A stretch of 64,000 nt of DNA. Origin: Maea johnstoni. Taxonomy: Eukaryota; Annelida; Polychaeta; Spionida; Magelonidae. The notes under the pieces were generated by a model. The model worked only from the letters and a program-made list of their open reading frames with translations, had not been told where the DNA came from and searched no databases. The translations under genes were made by a program, and so were the position numbers. Location of the stretch: assembly GCA_963942565.1 (NCBI GenBank), contig OZ012700.1, positions 32,819,040 to 32,883,039 of the forward strand, read 5' to 3'. Of this stretch, positions 11,789-25,839 are shown piece by piece. The stretch's first letter is position 1; every line of letters starts with the position of its first letter.

Positions 11789-12417
11789 ATTTGGAAACAG
11801 GGTGTCCGAATAGACTTTTGCGTGTCCAAAGTGTGGTACAAAATACATACTACTAATATGATAGACCCTATACCTTTACAGATTTTGCTTTGTTAGGCCA
11901 GATACTGCTTTGTGTGTCTTACAAAAGTGACACTACAGCTTCTTCATCTTCTATTTTCTAAGAAAAGTCATCTTCAGCAAATTCTGACAAACTTTTGGGT
12001 GTCCAAACTGTCAAAAAACAGTGTTCTGCATGTCCAAATGACACGCTGAACGCATAGGCGGCTAATTAAGCCCCTGACCAGACACCCTGCTGGCTAAGAC
12101 CATGGCTCGGAAGCATGAGCCAGCTCAAAGCCAAAGGCTAGTTTTGGTTTTGTTTCCAGCTTCCCTCAAGCTCTCACCATGGACTTACCCTTATACCCTC
12201 AATCTCACCGAGTTTCAGTTCAAAATTATCTTAATTTAAACCTGCTGCAGAAATCCACTAGTAAATAGCATTACCTTTTAAAACGCAGGCACAGACCGGA
12301 TCAGCTTATTACAAAACATCCAAGGTGGATTTCTACCTACATTCTAGTCTACTACACAACAGACCAAAAATAAATATGTCCCTGAAGGCACAGGGGCTTG
12401 TATTGTTATAGGGATAA

Positions 12418-12640
12418 GATCTGCCACTGAGCATTCGTGCAGATTTATAGCCGAAACGTAGGTGTTTGTTGCCAAAGCTGAGGCCGCCAAGGCCGAAGCT
12501 TTGCAACAAACACCCTCAGCTAGGCTATAAATCTGCACCAGTGCTCAGTGGCGGGTCTTAATGGCTATTATTATAATAAAACCCCTCGTGAGCATTGTCA
12601 CCCTCGGACTACGCCCTCGGGTGGCAATGCTCACTCGGGG
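12418..12640. repeat. Two adjacent large hairpins
   Basis: The first (12418-12559) has arms of about 68 bp meeting at GGCCGCCAAGGCC. AGATCTGCCACTGAGC on the left pairs with GCTCAGTGGCGGGTCTT on the right, with a few mismatches. The second (12582-12640) is a stem of about 25 bp starting CCCCTCGTGAGCATTG and ending CAATGCTCACTCGGGG. Both are probably palindromic MITEs. The ORF across the first hairpin is a by-product. The same pair sits at 34893-35115. Confidence 0.75.
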
Positions 12641-13344
12641 TAGACAATCATGTTGACAACCCCACAGAGATGTCATATTTGTATATTATAGCGTGTTTGA
12701 GTGATAAAAATTTATCTTACAACTCTGTGGAAATTACACAAAAATCATGTTTTCTAATGTGCTGAGCCGGGATTTGGTCCCGGCTCACTGCTGTGAACCG
12801 GGACCACTTTGAAGTCACAGAAACAGCTTCTCACTGAACATAGTGTGTTTTCCAAGCCCAGGTATTTTCATAGCTGTGAGCTATAATGAGTGACCACTCG
12901 CGAGTCTGAGGCTCTGGTTTCTATATTACCAACAAGGGCTGTGACAACGTGCAAGTGGCACTCAACAATTACAATACAAGCCCCTGTGCCTGAAGGTAAA
13001 AATGTTCCTGTGGCAGTGAGTGATAATTGAGAATATGCACCAAAACAAAACACCTCCAGTCTGCTAACTTCATGTGTAGTGCTTCAACTCTACTGAATAT
13101 GAAGTCAAAATATGACCAAACATCGTACACAATTCTTTCAAATGTACCAAAATTCCTTCAAACACCCCTAGTCAAAAGTTAGTCGATAATGTAACTCACC
13201 TAGGTTCGTCTTAAAGATCCGCCGGCTTAAAATTTAGAGCACGCACATGTGTGAATGACTTACAGCGACATCTATACGTGAATGGAGAAACTAGTCACCG
13301 GTTGCTAGCTCATATAAGATAAATATAAAAACATTTAGTCTTAC

Positions 13345-13732
13345 CAGAGAAATACATCCCCTTGATCCGCAACCCCATAGGCACAGCATGCTAGTACCTA
13401 CGGTATGTGCGCCTCGGGTTACGTGGTGTAACCTGGGGCCAGTTGCACCAACGTGACTCAGGCTCAAACTCAGGCTCAATAGCATCTACTGTTGGAGACA
13501 ATCAAGTTGAGACTTGAGCCTAAGCTTGGCCTGAGTCACGTTGGTGCAACTGGCCCCTGGGGAAGTATTGGTCACGTGATTGGTTTCGCGGCAATTTCAG
13601 TCTGACCCAGGGCCTGTGAAACCAGCAGGCAGCCAATCCTGGGGTACACAGGTTATCTATGACTTATAGTGGTGTGAGGCAGCGAAATTTGATGACACAT
13701 GCACAGTGCCCACTCCCTGTCTACTACTCCCA
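13345..13732 (+). mobile_element. Diverged copy of the 220-bp CAGAGAAATACATCCCC family
   Basis: It starts CAGAGAAATACATCCCC, retains GCACAGCATGCTAG and GTGCGCCTCGGGTTAC, and ends near CTACTACTCCCAGG. It is more diverged than the copy at 7071 and has been enlarged by a 121-bp MITE at 13436. It is shared with unit B (from about 35820). Confidence 0.65.
13436..13556. mobile_element. 121-bp palindromic MITE (GGGCCAGTTGCACCAACG)
   Basis: The left arm GGGCCAGTTGCACCAACG and its exact reverse complement at the right end enclose about 65 bp of imperfect palindrome rich in CAGGCTCAA. CTG flanks both sides, a possible 3-bp duplication. It sits within an older repeat copy. The same insertion at 35911-36031 shows it predates the large duplication. 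Confidence 0.8.
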
Positions 13733-13887
13733 GGTCTTACACAAGTTACAGATTGAGATTGGATGTCCCTGGTTTATATTTTGCACTTAATAACAATTAT
13801 TGTCTTTGAAAGGAAAAAGAAAATGCTGAGAGGGAACTTTTGTAGTTCAGGAAGACATTTTAGACACGACCTACATACTTATAGATA

Positions 13888-14241
13888 CAGGGCTCGACGT
13901 TAAGGCTAGCCCCGTAGCCCCGGGCTAGTTATTGAATGTCAGGGTTAGTAAATTCTACCTGTGAGTAGCCCTGAGGGACTAGATGGAATTAGAATATCAG
14001 CGCTTATAAATTATGAAGCCCACCTTTGGCTCTGCATACCTGTAAGATAATTTACCTCAATTTACCACAATACACTGTATTCTTTTCATGTTATCAACAG
14101 AGGCTATGATATCAACAGAGGTCAATGTTTGAGAAGAGTTGTCATTAATATCAGGGCTAGCAAAAATATTTCAGGGCTAGTAAAAGTTTCGGTAACTAGC
14201 CCTGCTGGGCTTATGAAGTTTTTTCTTAATGTTGAGCCCTG
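13888..14241. mobile_element. CAGGGCTCGACGTTAAGG element, unit A only
   Basis: The ends are CAGGGCTCGACGTTAAGG and CTTAATGTTGAGCCCTG. AGATA flanks both sides. Unit B has the uninterrupted site (ATACTAATAGATATAAC near 36350), so insertion followed the duplication. The interior is the reverse complement of 11447-11788, sharing CCTCTGTTGATATCATAGCC. Non-coding. Confidence 0.85.
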
Positions 14242-14445
14242 AGATATAACAGTAATACCAATATCAAATTATATAGTGAAGGAAAACTGATCAAAAATTT
14301 AACTCCAAACGCGATCTTAGTATACTATAGGTTTGAACATCTTACTTGGGCAAAAATGATTAATACACAAAAAATTTTGATTTGGAATTTCGTTTTTCGT
14401 CACATTTATGCCAATTGTGGCTAATTTGTGACTAGTCAGTTGTAA

Positions 14446-14886
14446 GGCCTAAAAAAAAAATTGTTTGTTTCCTGTAACGGTTCCAAAAAAAAAAGGGTAG
14501 GTAGGTAGGTAAATCTTTTTTTTTTTTTTTCACCTATTACATTGTGTATTTGTAATTAACATTGTCACATGCTTCTTGTCAGTTATGTTACCTGTCACTT
14601 ATGTTTCCTGTCACTTGTTTCTTATGTTTCTTTTCTTCTTCTGTAGGGGATGACATACAACCTAGCCCTAGACATGCCTGCTTTGGTGTGCTGCATGTGC
14701 TTTGTGCAACTGTAAACCTGCCCTGCTTTCCTTTCCGTGTAGTTTAGATCATAGTTTTAAAAAAAAAAAAAAAAAAAATTTTTTTTTTTTTAAGTTTCAC
14801 GACGGGAGGTAAAAAGACGTAGGGTCGGCAATGAAATGGTAGGGTCGGTCGGGTTACAGGAAACAAACAATTTTTTTTTTTAGGCC
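14446..14886. mobile_element. Harbinger-like MITE with TAA duplication, unit A only
   Basis: The ends are GGCCTAAAAAAAAAATTG and its complement ATTTTTTTTTTTAGGCC, followed inwards by TTGTTTGTTTCCTGTAAC and GTTACAGGAAACAAACAA. TAA flanks both sides, and unit B reads through with one TAA (near 36560). A 3-bp TAA duplication is the hallmark of PIF/Harbinger elements. It contains GTAGGTAGGTAGG and long A/T runs. The ORF at 14562-14747 inside it is not supported. Relatives lie at 19756-19982 and 63188-63418, with a remnant at about 41110-41143. Confidence 0.8.
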
Positions 14887-14889
14887 TAA

Positions 14890-15994
14890 ATAGTGGAGGA
14901 AACCGGAGTACCCGGCGAAAAAAACACCGCCAAACCCCAAGTCACTGGCAACTTTCTCACATGCCTAATCTTTTCTGTCAAAAGTGATATATTGCCATGA
15001 TTGTAGATATATAAAGCAAGTTGTCATAATCAGGAATGGTGATCACAGTTCTATTAATTTAAGTCAGAACGAATGGATGTGTTTTACTATGAATATTTGT
15101 AAACTATATATATGGCAATTATTATCCAAAACAAATATTGTCGACCATAGCAGAAGATGATATAACCTTCTTATTCACCTGGTTTACATATTCTCCATCA
15201 TAAACTAAGGATTACAAACTACATAAGTTACGCATGCAGTTTTTGAGCAACATTTCTCACTGCAGATATATTTTCAGAAAAAAAGCCAGTGCATTTCGAC
15301 AGTGGAGCTGTGATCAATATAGCTATAAGTTTTAGTTTTACCAGGAACAATAGATTTAATTCTATACTTCCTGGTTTTACATGCCTTTCAGCCATTTTGA
15401 AAATTCTCACCTGCTCGGTGCAGTAGGGCAGCCCTTTATAACAAGCCCAGTGTAGCATAAAGGCTACAGTAGGGTTGTAGCTGTAGGGTAGGGTTGTAGA
15501 GTACAGTTGTATACCACCATGAACAAAATGGTACAGTATTGGTATTGGTACCAACAAAATGATAGAGTATTTTTAACGGTACTGTTAATGATACTTAATT
15601 GCATTATTACCTCATAAATGTTGTGGTAAACGGTCATGTTTAGTATCTTGGACAATCCCTAATAAAGGATAACTTACTAGTGCTTAATATCGTTTAGAGT
15701 ACTTTTAAGGAATGAAATGGTATGATACTGTACTTTCCAATGCTGAGGCTACTTTCGCCCAATTCACAAGGACACAACGATTTTTGATAAAACATATAAA
15801 CCCTGTCATGTCGATATTCATTGGAAAGCTCTCGCTGAGCACTTTCAGATGAGTACCCATGTGCAGGGTTTCAGTCATTTTCTTTAAGTTTTTTTGCATC
15901 ATTTTGTATTGGCAAAATTAGCCACCAGCAGCGTAAGGGTTAACTGCAGTTTGTTGATCTGGTATCTCACTATTGTATAAGAATGCTTCTGTTT
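14890..15994. other. Non-coding unit A sequence
   Basis: No gene is supported. The segment matches unit B (36560-37679) with small indels, and part of it matches the palindrome arm near 50.4-51.1 kb in more diverged form. Short minus-strand ORFs at 15228-15655 and 15705-15902 carry no recognisable domain and are disrupted by indels in the other copy. Confidence 0.5.
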
Positions 15995-16555
15995 CAGGGC
16001 TCGAAGTTAGGGGGTGCCGGTCATTGATATGACAAGTATCTTTCGTTTGAAATCATTTTTCAGATTGATCGAAAAAAATATCATGTCAATTGTTATGCTA
16101 ATTAAGCAATTGTAGAGTAAACACATTTTTTTTCGGCCTTTAACACCATTATTTGCCATTTTTAGCCAACACTATTAAAATCTTTGGATAGAAACTCAAA
16201 TAATCAAGCAAAAAATGTAGAGAAAACTTTCATGTCTTTGTATTGTGAGAATCTTAGGATCCTAGCAACAAAACTATAGTGTGGAACGTGAAAATACCCA
16301 TTTAGTGCAGTTCTTAAAAATCAAATCAAAACAATTGTAATCGAAAAAAAAATGTCAATGATCGAATTGAAAAAAAAATGGATATCAATGACATTCGCCG
16401 GTGCTGGGAGCCCAGGGCTCCCTTAAATTCTGCGGCTCCCGCAAATTTCTGCAGGGAGCCAAATGATGTACATGTTTCTATACACAACACCTTTAGAGAG
16501 GGTTTTGAAGATGCAATGGGGCTCCCTGAAAAAAAACACTTAATTTCGAGCCCTG
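15995..16555. mobile_element. CAGGGCTCGAAG-family element
   Basis: It begins CAGGGCTCGAAGTTAGGG and ends TTAATTTCGAGCCCTG, with (T/C)GTTT on the flanks. The right portion (from about 16395) resembles the short element at 4939, sharing GGGAGCCCAGGGCTCCC, CTATACACAACACC and GGGGCTCCCTGAAAAA. The left 400 bp is extra AT-rich DNA, perhaps another insertion. The unit B copy (37680-39281) carries a TTAA-flanked insertion. Confidence 0.65.
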
Positions 16556-19210
<2,655 letters not shown>

Positions 19211-19755
19211 TATCATTATATTATATTGATATCATATCATTTTTCAATATAACATTTTATTATCAGCTCCAGTCTGATTCTAGCTGCTGTTTGGTCAACT
19301 TCCTTGTTGTACTGGACTGAACTGGGCTTCTAATATCTCTCCTAATAATTGGCAATTGTAGGAGCCCAATACTAATCCCGTATTTGGATCAAAACAATGC
19401 TTTTCTCAACGTTTATTGTTAGGATCCCACTATATTTATACTACTCCCAGTAGTGCCATGGCAACCGTTATTGGGTGTAATGTAGCAACAGAGGGATTGA
19501 TTTCAAAATGGTGGCCACTGCTGATCGCAACATGCTAGTAATTGTTTCTAGGTGTTAAAACACAATCAGCACATTATAATCTGCCAAGATGGTATACATC
19601 TGGAAGATAAGATGGCAGAATGTAATTAAGATGAATTTAGATATGTAACACGCAAGTTCAAGTGAGAGATCTTGCCTGAGGACCTCTACAGGCAGGGATG
19701 GATACCTTTAAGAAAGAAATGGTACGCTACGGTATCAGTACCAATGAAACAGTAA
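19211..19755. other. Non-coding sequence shared only with the inverted third copy
   Basis: No gene is supported. It is the reverse complement of about 63419-63960, including CAGCTCCAGTCTGATTCTAG and CAACGGTTATTGGG-type stretches nearly unchanged. Unit B lacks it. This ties the right end of the window to unit A rather than unit B. Confidence 0.75.
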
Positions 19756-19982
19756 GGCCTAAAATAAAAGTTGTTTGTTTCTTGTAACCCTACCAAAACA
19801 AGTTTTTATTCAATAAAATCCCTACCCAAAAGTTTTGTTCAGCTCTTTCAACTTCCACTTAACATAAAACATGCATAAAACACACAATTTTGGCCAAAAA
19901 TATAATCCAAAAGAAATTTTATTACCGACCTACCCTATTTTTTCCGGACCGGTACAGGAAACAAACAATATTTTTCTAGGCC
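19756..19982. mobile_element. Harbinger-like MITE, 227 bp
   Basis: The ends are GGCCTAAAATAAAAGTTG and ATTTTTCTAGGCC. TAA flanks both sides. It shares GTTTGTTTC(T/C)TGTAAC and ACAGGAAACAAACAA with 14446-14886. It is present, inverted, at 63188-63418 and as a remnant at about 41110-41143. The ORF at 19871-20083 only crosses it. Confidence 0.8.
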
Positions 19983-20441
19983 TAAGGTATTTTAACGATG
20001 CTGTTACCATTACTTTATTGCATTATACCTTTTGTTGTGTCACCACTCGCCAACCAATCAACTTCATCCTCTGTCAGACGTGATGAAATGTATTGAAAGA
20101 AAAAATATATAAATTTGCTTATTGTCATTTCGTTTCCATGTTGAAGCTTACTTAAAACTATTAGTCAGCATCATGAAAATTCCCCAACTGAAACAAGGTT
20201 CAGCACATATAGATAGCCTTATAATTGACTTATGTGGCTTCCAGTCAATTTTACTTTAATAGTATGCGAGAGCTCAGTTTCAATAGTAACTATAGTAACA
20301 ATAAACAGTTATAATAATAATAGATATTATAACAATGATAATATTTAGTAATTATGAAGATAATTATCATTATTTAGGTCTATTATTTTTAATATCATTT
20401 TTATTATTATTGTTGTTGTTATTATTATTATTATTATTAAT

Positions 20442-20661
20442 CTGAGATGAGTAGACCGGGATCGGGCACTGTCCATCCATCATCAAATGTCGCTGCCTCC
20501 CATCTCCTTGGCAACTATCTGACCTAGAAAGGATGCTGCATGCTAATTGCACAGATCAGATCACGTGACCAAGGCTACACCGCGTAACCCGAGGCTCACA
20601 TACCCTAGGTGCTAGCATGCTGTGCCTATGGCGTTGCGGTTCAAGGGGATGTATTTCTCTG
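20442..20661 (-). mobile_element. 220-bp hAT-like MITE, unit A only
   Basis: This is an inverted copy of 7071-7290 and has exactly the same length. It is inserted in an ATT-rich tract with TTATTAAT on both sides (20434-20441 and 20662-20669). The matching places in unit B (about 41.58 kb) and the third copy (about 62.75 kb) lack it, so it is a recent insertion. Confidence 0.8.
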
Positions 20662-20848
20662 TTATTAATATTATCATAATGATAATATCGATGATTATAA
20701 CAATAACCATAATAGTTAAGAAAAAAGTAATAATATCAATGATATTAAAAAAATAATAATGATAATGGTAATAAATCTTAGAAAACAGCACTATAAGGGC
20801 CACTGATTTAAGTTAAATCAGACAAAAGCACTGAGGTAAAAGTAGCAT

Positions 20849-21153
20849 AGTCTTAGCTAGCAGGGCGTATGGGCGTCTTTTGGACACCGAAACCCTCAAA
20901 AAGCACTCCTCAGGACACCCACATTTCTTTGAAAGCAATTTCTTAAAATGTCCTTTTCATATATATAATTGAATTTTTCCGATATCAATCCCTTGAAATT
21001 TTTTAAGGATATTATGCCTTATTTCAACAAATAAATACATGTTTGTGGTTGTAATCTGAATATACTGTGGTTTCTCTTGAAAAAAAGGATGCTCTAAAAT
21101 TTTACAATGGGCAATTCTAGGCACTCAGTTTCTAAATCCTGACTTAGACCCTG
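20849..21153. mobile_element. Degenerate GTCTTAGCYAG-family element
   Basis: It begins GTCTTAGCTAGCAGGGCG and ends CCTGACTTAGACCCTG. The interior has GGACACC, AAAAAGCACTCCTC and ACATGTTTGTGGTTGTAATC. It is related to the cluster at 10163-12107. Counterparts are at about 41757-42056 and, inverted, about 62237-62552. A further decayed copy is at about 22138-22391. Confidence 0.65.
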
Positions 21154-22754
21154 AAAAGTAGTCTGCCGACATTGAAGAAAAAAGTAAATAATCCTCAAGG
21201 ATATACAGGGCGAGGTAGTAACTGTGTAAAAGGTAAAGAACTATGCAAGGTACTCAATTATTTCCTCCACCACTTACAACTGGTTAGTTACAAATTAGCC
21301 ACAACATGGCATAAATGTGACAAAAACAAAAATCCAACTTCCATCATGAACAGCAGTGTTCCCACATACAACAGGTTATCAGGTCACCTTATTACTCAGC
21401 AAGCAACTTTTAGTTTCATTTTGCCACTCACGTGACCTACATAGAGAAATGAACACCAACTAAACTCTAGCCTGGTTCTCAGGCTGTATTAGGTATAATG
21501 CCCCCACCACTGTATATACTAAGTAGGTTTGATGTCTCTCTCAAACTATAGATGGCAGCACTGATTTCATGTGTGGCAGCTGATAATACAGACAACAGCT
21601 CAAGAACGTCCCACTTGAGGATTTATTCATAACTAAAGCTGGAGTGAAATCAACTCAGGTCATCAGTGAAAGAGACAGATATCACAGACTTGTAGCAAGT
21701 CTACTAAACCCCTACATTCCTTAAGGTCTGACCTCTGTATTTTGATAGATATTGTGAACTATCAAAATGAGAGTTGTTTGTTTCATCAAAACATGTTTTA
21801 TGGGAACCTTATCTAAAATAAGCCCTTTCATGGTAGTTATTTTTTCTATCCTTAACGTTGAAGTTGTAAATATGTAATAAAGTCCATTCCCATACCCAAT
21901 TTGTGTAGCAGGCATAATCTCCTGACTATTTTGGTGATAGAAATAATGACAATGATAATAGTAATTATGAAGATGATAATTATTGTTATTTTTATTGTTA
22001 TTATTATCACTTTTTTAACAAAAGTAATAATATTAATAATATTACGAAAATGATTATAATAACAAATATTAGAAAATACTAATATAAGGCCGCTGATTTA
22101 AGTTAAATCAGACAATGGCACTGAGGTAAAAGTGGCATAGTCTAGGCTTATGGATGCCTTTCGGACACCTAAATTGTCAAAAAGCACATTTTCTCAAAAT
22201 GTCCTTTTCATACAAGTTATTGAAATTTTCTCACCCCTGTATCAATCCCGACATATTAATTCAAAGAGTAAATACATGTTTGTGGTTGTAATCTGAGTAT
22301 ATTGTGGTTCCCCTTGAAAAAAAGGACGCCCCCAAAAAAATTTATGGGCAATTTTTGGCAGCCAGTTTTTAAATGCTGGCTAAGACCCTGCAAGGTAGTA
22401 AACTTGGTACAAGTTTGCTTCATATTTTAGTCTCCATCATGAACAGCAGTGTTCTCATGTTCAACAAGTAAACAGGTCACCTTATTACTCAACTTGCAAG
22501 TTTCAGTTTCGCTTTGCCACTCTCATGATTTACATATAGCATGATAACCAACTAAACCCCAGCGTTATTATTTTGGTGATACGTCTGTCACAAATGCAAT
22601 ATTTAGAAAATATTTGAAGGAAAGTTGTTTCATAAAACTCTACTATTATTCACATAGTTTGAGAATTAATGTTTCATTCAGCAGTTATTTATAAAAGTAT
22701 GACAGGTCCAGACGACACTTGTCACGTAGGTCGCCTAGCACTAATGGGTTAAAT
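21154..22754. other. Non-coding upstream region of the TRIM gene
   Basis: No gene is supported. It contains an ATT/ATA-rich run (about 21930-22080), a decayed GTCTTAGC-family copy (22138-22391), and repeated TCCATCATGAACAGCAGTGTT (21352-21361 and 22434 regions). It is conserved in unit B and, twice over, in the inverted third copy, where about 1.2 kb is tandemly duplicated. Confidence 0.5.
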
Positions 22755-22824
22755 ACTAGACTTATAAGAATAGCGTCGCACCACTGAGGAGCATTGAGCA
22801 AGGCGACAGTCAAGTAATACAATC
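22755..22824 (+). promoter_or_regulatory. Candidate promoter of the TRIM gene
   Basis: A TATA-like CTTATAAGAAT lies at 22761-22771, about 55 bp before the ATG, leaving room for a start site near 22790 and a short leader. The ATG context (AATCATGGC) has G at +4 and A at -3. The same TATA-like box is kept upstream of both TRIM pseudogenes (about 43727 and 59333), but that only reflects recent copying. A TATA role is inference. Confidence 0.4.
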
Positions 22825-24624
22825 ATGGCAACGGAAGGGAGTTCACTCCATCATCTGGTGGAATGTTCACTGTGCAAGGGCGATTACAAGCAGCCGAGGC
22901 GTTTACCCTGTGATCATATTTTCTGTGAGGACTGCCTGCATCAATATGTCAAAAGGAATTCCCAACCAGGAGGGAAATTTAGCTGTTCACGTTGTGGAAA
23001 TGAAACTGCCATTCCTGAGGAGGGCGTGTCTGGATTTCCTCAAAACCTAGACTTAAACCATCTTCAAAAAGTAATTAAGGCAAAGATCCGCAGCGATGCT
23101 TTACAGGGGGGCACCACCAGTGGAAAGGAAAATCCCTTGCTGGAAATTATATCCTGCAAGAAGCATCCAACACAAAACTTAGCCATGTACTGTGAAAAGT
23201 GTAAGGAGGCTATCTGTACAAAATGTGTGGGTAATCATAACGGGCACGGTGTTATCGATCTTGGCACAAAGGGAGATCATGACAAGACCTCCCTCCGCAA
23301 AACTAGAAAGTCAGTAATACAAGTGAGTCTACGCCAGGACAATAGGATTGATGCTTGTGTCAAAGAGAGGGTGGAAATAAAGAATGCAGCTGATAGGATG
23401 AAGGCAGAAGTTAATGAGCAGTATGATGAACTTTGCCAAGTACTGCTCAGGGTCCGTGAAGAACGTACTGCTGACATAATGGAGCAATGTACTGTAAGGG
23501 ATGCACGGCTTGCCACAACGATAGAAGAGGGTGATGCACTGTCTGCAAGACTGACAAGCTGTATAGAAAAACATGATGAGCTGCTAAAGAGTGACAACAC
23601 CCTGAGTGTCATGGAAGAGAAACGGAACCTGGAGCCTGTGATTGAAGAGCTGACCAATATCAACATTGATACTGGATTCGAGGAAACAATTCAGTGGACC
23701 TTCACTCCTGGAAAACTAGACGTTAAAGCCATTGAGCAGATGTTGGGGGAACTGAAAACAGCATTTATAAAATGTGCTCGCAGCACAACATCCACAGTCC
23801 CGGAAAAGATGCCTCTTCTCAAGCACTCAATTGAGGGTACAGGAACTGTGAATGATGTAACTGTGTGTGAAGATGGTAGTATCATCGCCGCATTGCTTCA
23901 AATTGGCAGAGTTTGTAATATGTACTCAGGAAATGGTGAACACACAGGTACACTTTGTCTAGATATTGAACCATGCAGTGTTATTGAGCTGCCAGATGGT
24001 AATATAGCCATCAGTTGCCCTGACCATGAAGCCATCAAGGTCTATAGTAGAAGTGGGACTCATGTCAACACGATGGCAGAAGGTCAAGGAAGCCCCTATG
24101 GGATGGCTCTGCTAAACAATGGTGCTCTAGCTGTCTGTTACCCTAGTGAGGAATGTGTTAAAGTCTTTAGCAGTACTATTCCAAGGGACAGTAGGGTTGG
24201 GTCAGTGATCAGGAAGTTTACACTTCAGGGAACTGAGCAGCAGGATGAGAGAGGTCAGCCTATGCGTGTAACAGCTCATGGTGAGAATGGTATGATTGTG
24301 TCAGACGGGCGCGCCAATGCAGTCTATTCCTTCACTGTAGGAGGAGAAGGTGAATACACCTGTCAGTGGAGGTATGGTGGTCAGCAAGGCAGAGGACCAG
24401 GCATGCTGTACGGGCCCATGGGTGTGGCTACAGATAGTCAGGGCAGGATTCTCATTGCTGACTCTCTCAACCACCGAGTTCTCCTGCTCTCTCCTGAAGG
24501 TGAGATGCTGAAGGAGCTGCTGACAAAGGAGGATGGGTTGCGCTTTCCTTCATCAATATCAATGAGAGGAGAAAAACTTGTGGTCGGCACGGAAAATAAA
24601 AAAATTCACATATATGACTTCTAA
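22825..24624 (+). CDS. TRIM-NHL-type RING finger protein, probable E3 ubiquitin ligase
   Basis: An intact single-exon ORF of 599 codons. The RING finger has all eight zinc ligands: C14, C17, C29, H31, C34, C37, C54, C57. One B-box follows with C111, H114, C123, C126, C131, C134, H138, H141. Residues 150-310 are helical and charged, as for a TRIM coiled coil. Residues 335-599 form several NHL-like propeller blades, clearest at GPMGVATDSQGRILIADSLNHRV (split over 530-552) and PDGNIAISC (390-398). TRIM-NHL proteins are generally cytoplasmic ubiquitin ligases, often RNA-binding or immune-linked. The target here is unknown. The ATG chosen is just ahead of the RING, as usual. No polyadenylation signal was obvious within 150 bp. 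It resembles expanded TRIM2/3/56-like families of invertebrate deuterostomes, though true orthology is not claimed. Confidence 0.92.
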   Translation: MATEGSSLHHLVECSLCKGDYKQPRRLPCDHIFCEDCLHQYVKRNSQPGGKFSCSRCGNETAIPEEGVSGFPQNLDLNHLQKVIKAKIRSDALQGGTTSGKENPLLEIISCKKHPTQNLAMYCEKCKEAICTKCVGNHNGHGVIDLGTKGDHDKTSLRKTRKSVIQVSLRQDNRIDACVKERVEIKNAADRMKAEVNEQYDELCQVLLRVREERTADIMEQCTVRDARLATTIEEGDALSARLTSCIEKHDELLKSDNTLSVMEEKRNLEPVIEELTNINIDTGFEETIQWTFTPGKLDVKAIEQMLGELKTAFIKCARSTTSTVPEKMPLLKHSIEGTGTVNDVTVCEDGSIIAALLQIGRVCNMYSGNGEHTGTLCLDIEPCSVIELPDGNIAISCPDHEAIKVYSRSGTHVNTMAEGQGSPYGMALLNNGALAVCYPSEECVKVFSSTIPRDSRVGSVIRKFTLQGTEQQDERGQPMRVTAHGENGMIVSDGRANAVYSFTVGGEGEYTCQWRYGGQQGRGPGMLYGPMGVATDSQGRILIADSLNHRVLLLSPEGEMLKELLTKEDGLRFPSSISMRGEKLVVGTENKKIHIYDF

Positions 24625-25115
24625 TACTTACCACATATGTACTGAACTTATTCAGAAAACAGCACATATTTCTTATTTATGCTTAAAAGAATCCTACAAA
24701 ACTGGCAATCTTCCAAAAAAAAGCTCATTTTGATTTTTTGAAAAAAATTCACAAAGCAAGAATATTTTCTATTCTATCAGTTCAGTTATTGTAATCCTTC
24801 TCGAAAGCATGACAATATAAGTTATCTGCTCTTGTGTAGTGAATTGAAAAGTGTTGACTTTGTGCCGTTATCAATATTTACGGAGTACAGGTCTACCTCT
24901 AAATCAACCTTCTATAGAGAGAGAGTTTCTTTTTTAACTTCGGCCTTTAGCCTAAAGAGATATTATCTGTTGTCTTAGGATGATGATTTTTAAGAGTGTT
25001 AAGTACATAAATTACCACCAGTCCCTCAGACAGGCAATTGTGGAAATTTGCCTTTCCGAGGCATGGCACTGCAGTTTATTACCTTCAGACCTTCAGGCAA
25101 GTATACCTCTGTATA
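24625..25115. other. 3' flank of the TRIM gene, nothing recognised
   Basis: AT-rich sequence with a GAGAGAGAG-like patch at 24917. It contains the TRIM 3' untranslated region. It has no match elsewhere in the window, so the join between the direct copies falls within or at the right edge of this stretch. Confidence 0.5.
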
Positions 25116-25452
25116 TAGAATCTGCATGTAGCTAAGTAAGATAATAATGAGATAGCCTCTTCTCCATACTGCCTATGGTAAATCTTTGTGGGCAGTAGTT
25201 TGGTTAGAAAGTGTATTCTTCTTTCCTGTCTTTTACCTCTCATATTTTACATCCTGCAGGGAGGGTACTTTTATGATATATAATTCATTCCCCATTCGAG
25301 GACCTTACAGGTTATGTATACTTTGTATAAGCTGAATAGATGGTAGGGTAGAGGAAAACTATGTCAAAATTTAGAATTCCTAAAAATTTAGCAAGAGTAC
25401 AAATACATCGTATTGATATATTAAGAAGGATGATTAAGAAGAATGAGGAAAT

Positions 25453-25839
<387 letters not shown>

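Larger units (their letters stand above)
10163..12107. mobile_element. Nested cluster of CAGGGTCTTAGCCAGG-family elements
   Basis: Two non-autonomous elements with CAGGGTCTTAG(C/T)CAGG at one end and CTGGCTAAG(A/T)CCCTG-like ends at the other lie next to each other (about 10163-11034 and 11126-12107). Their interiors are packed with TGTCC and GGACACCC motifs. Other families have inserted inside them (10507-10815, 11447-11788). A further sub-element runs from GGTCTTAGCCAGTAGGG at about 10330. Short ORFs here are chance. The whole nest is repeated at 32638-34582, so it predates the large duplication. Confidence 0.7.

Noticed and set aside
23277-23666. 129-codon minus-strand ORF inside the TRIM gene
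   Set aside because: Antisense shadow of the coiled-coil coding region. It recurs in the unit B pseudogene for the same reason.
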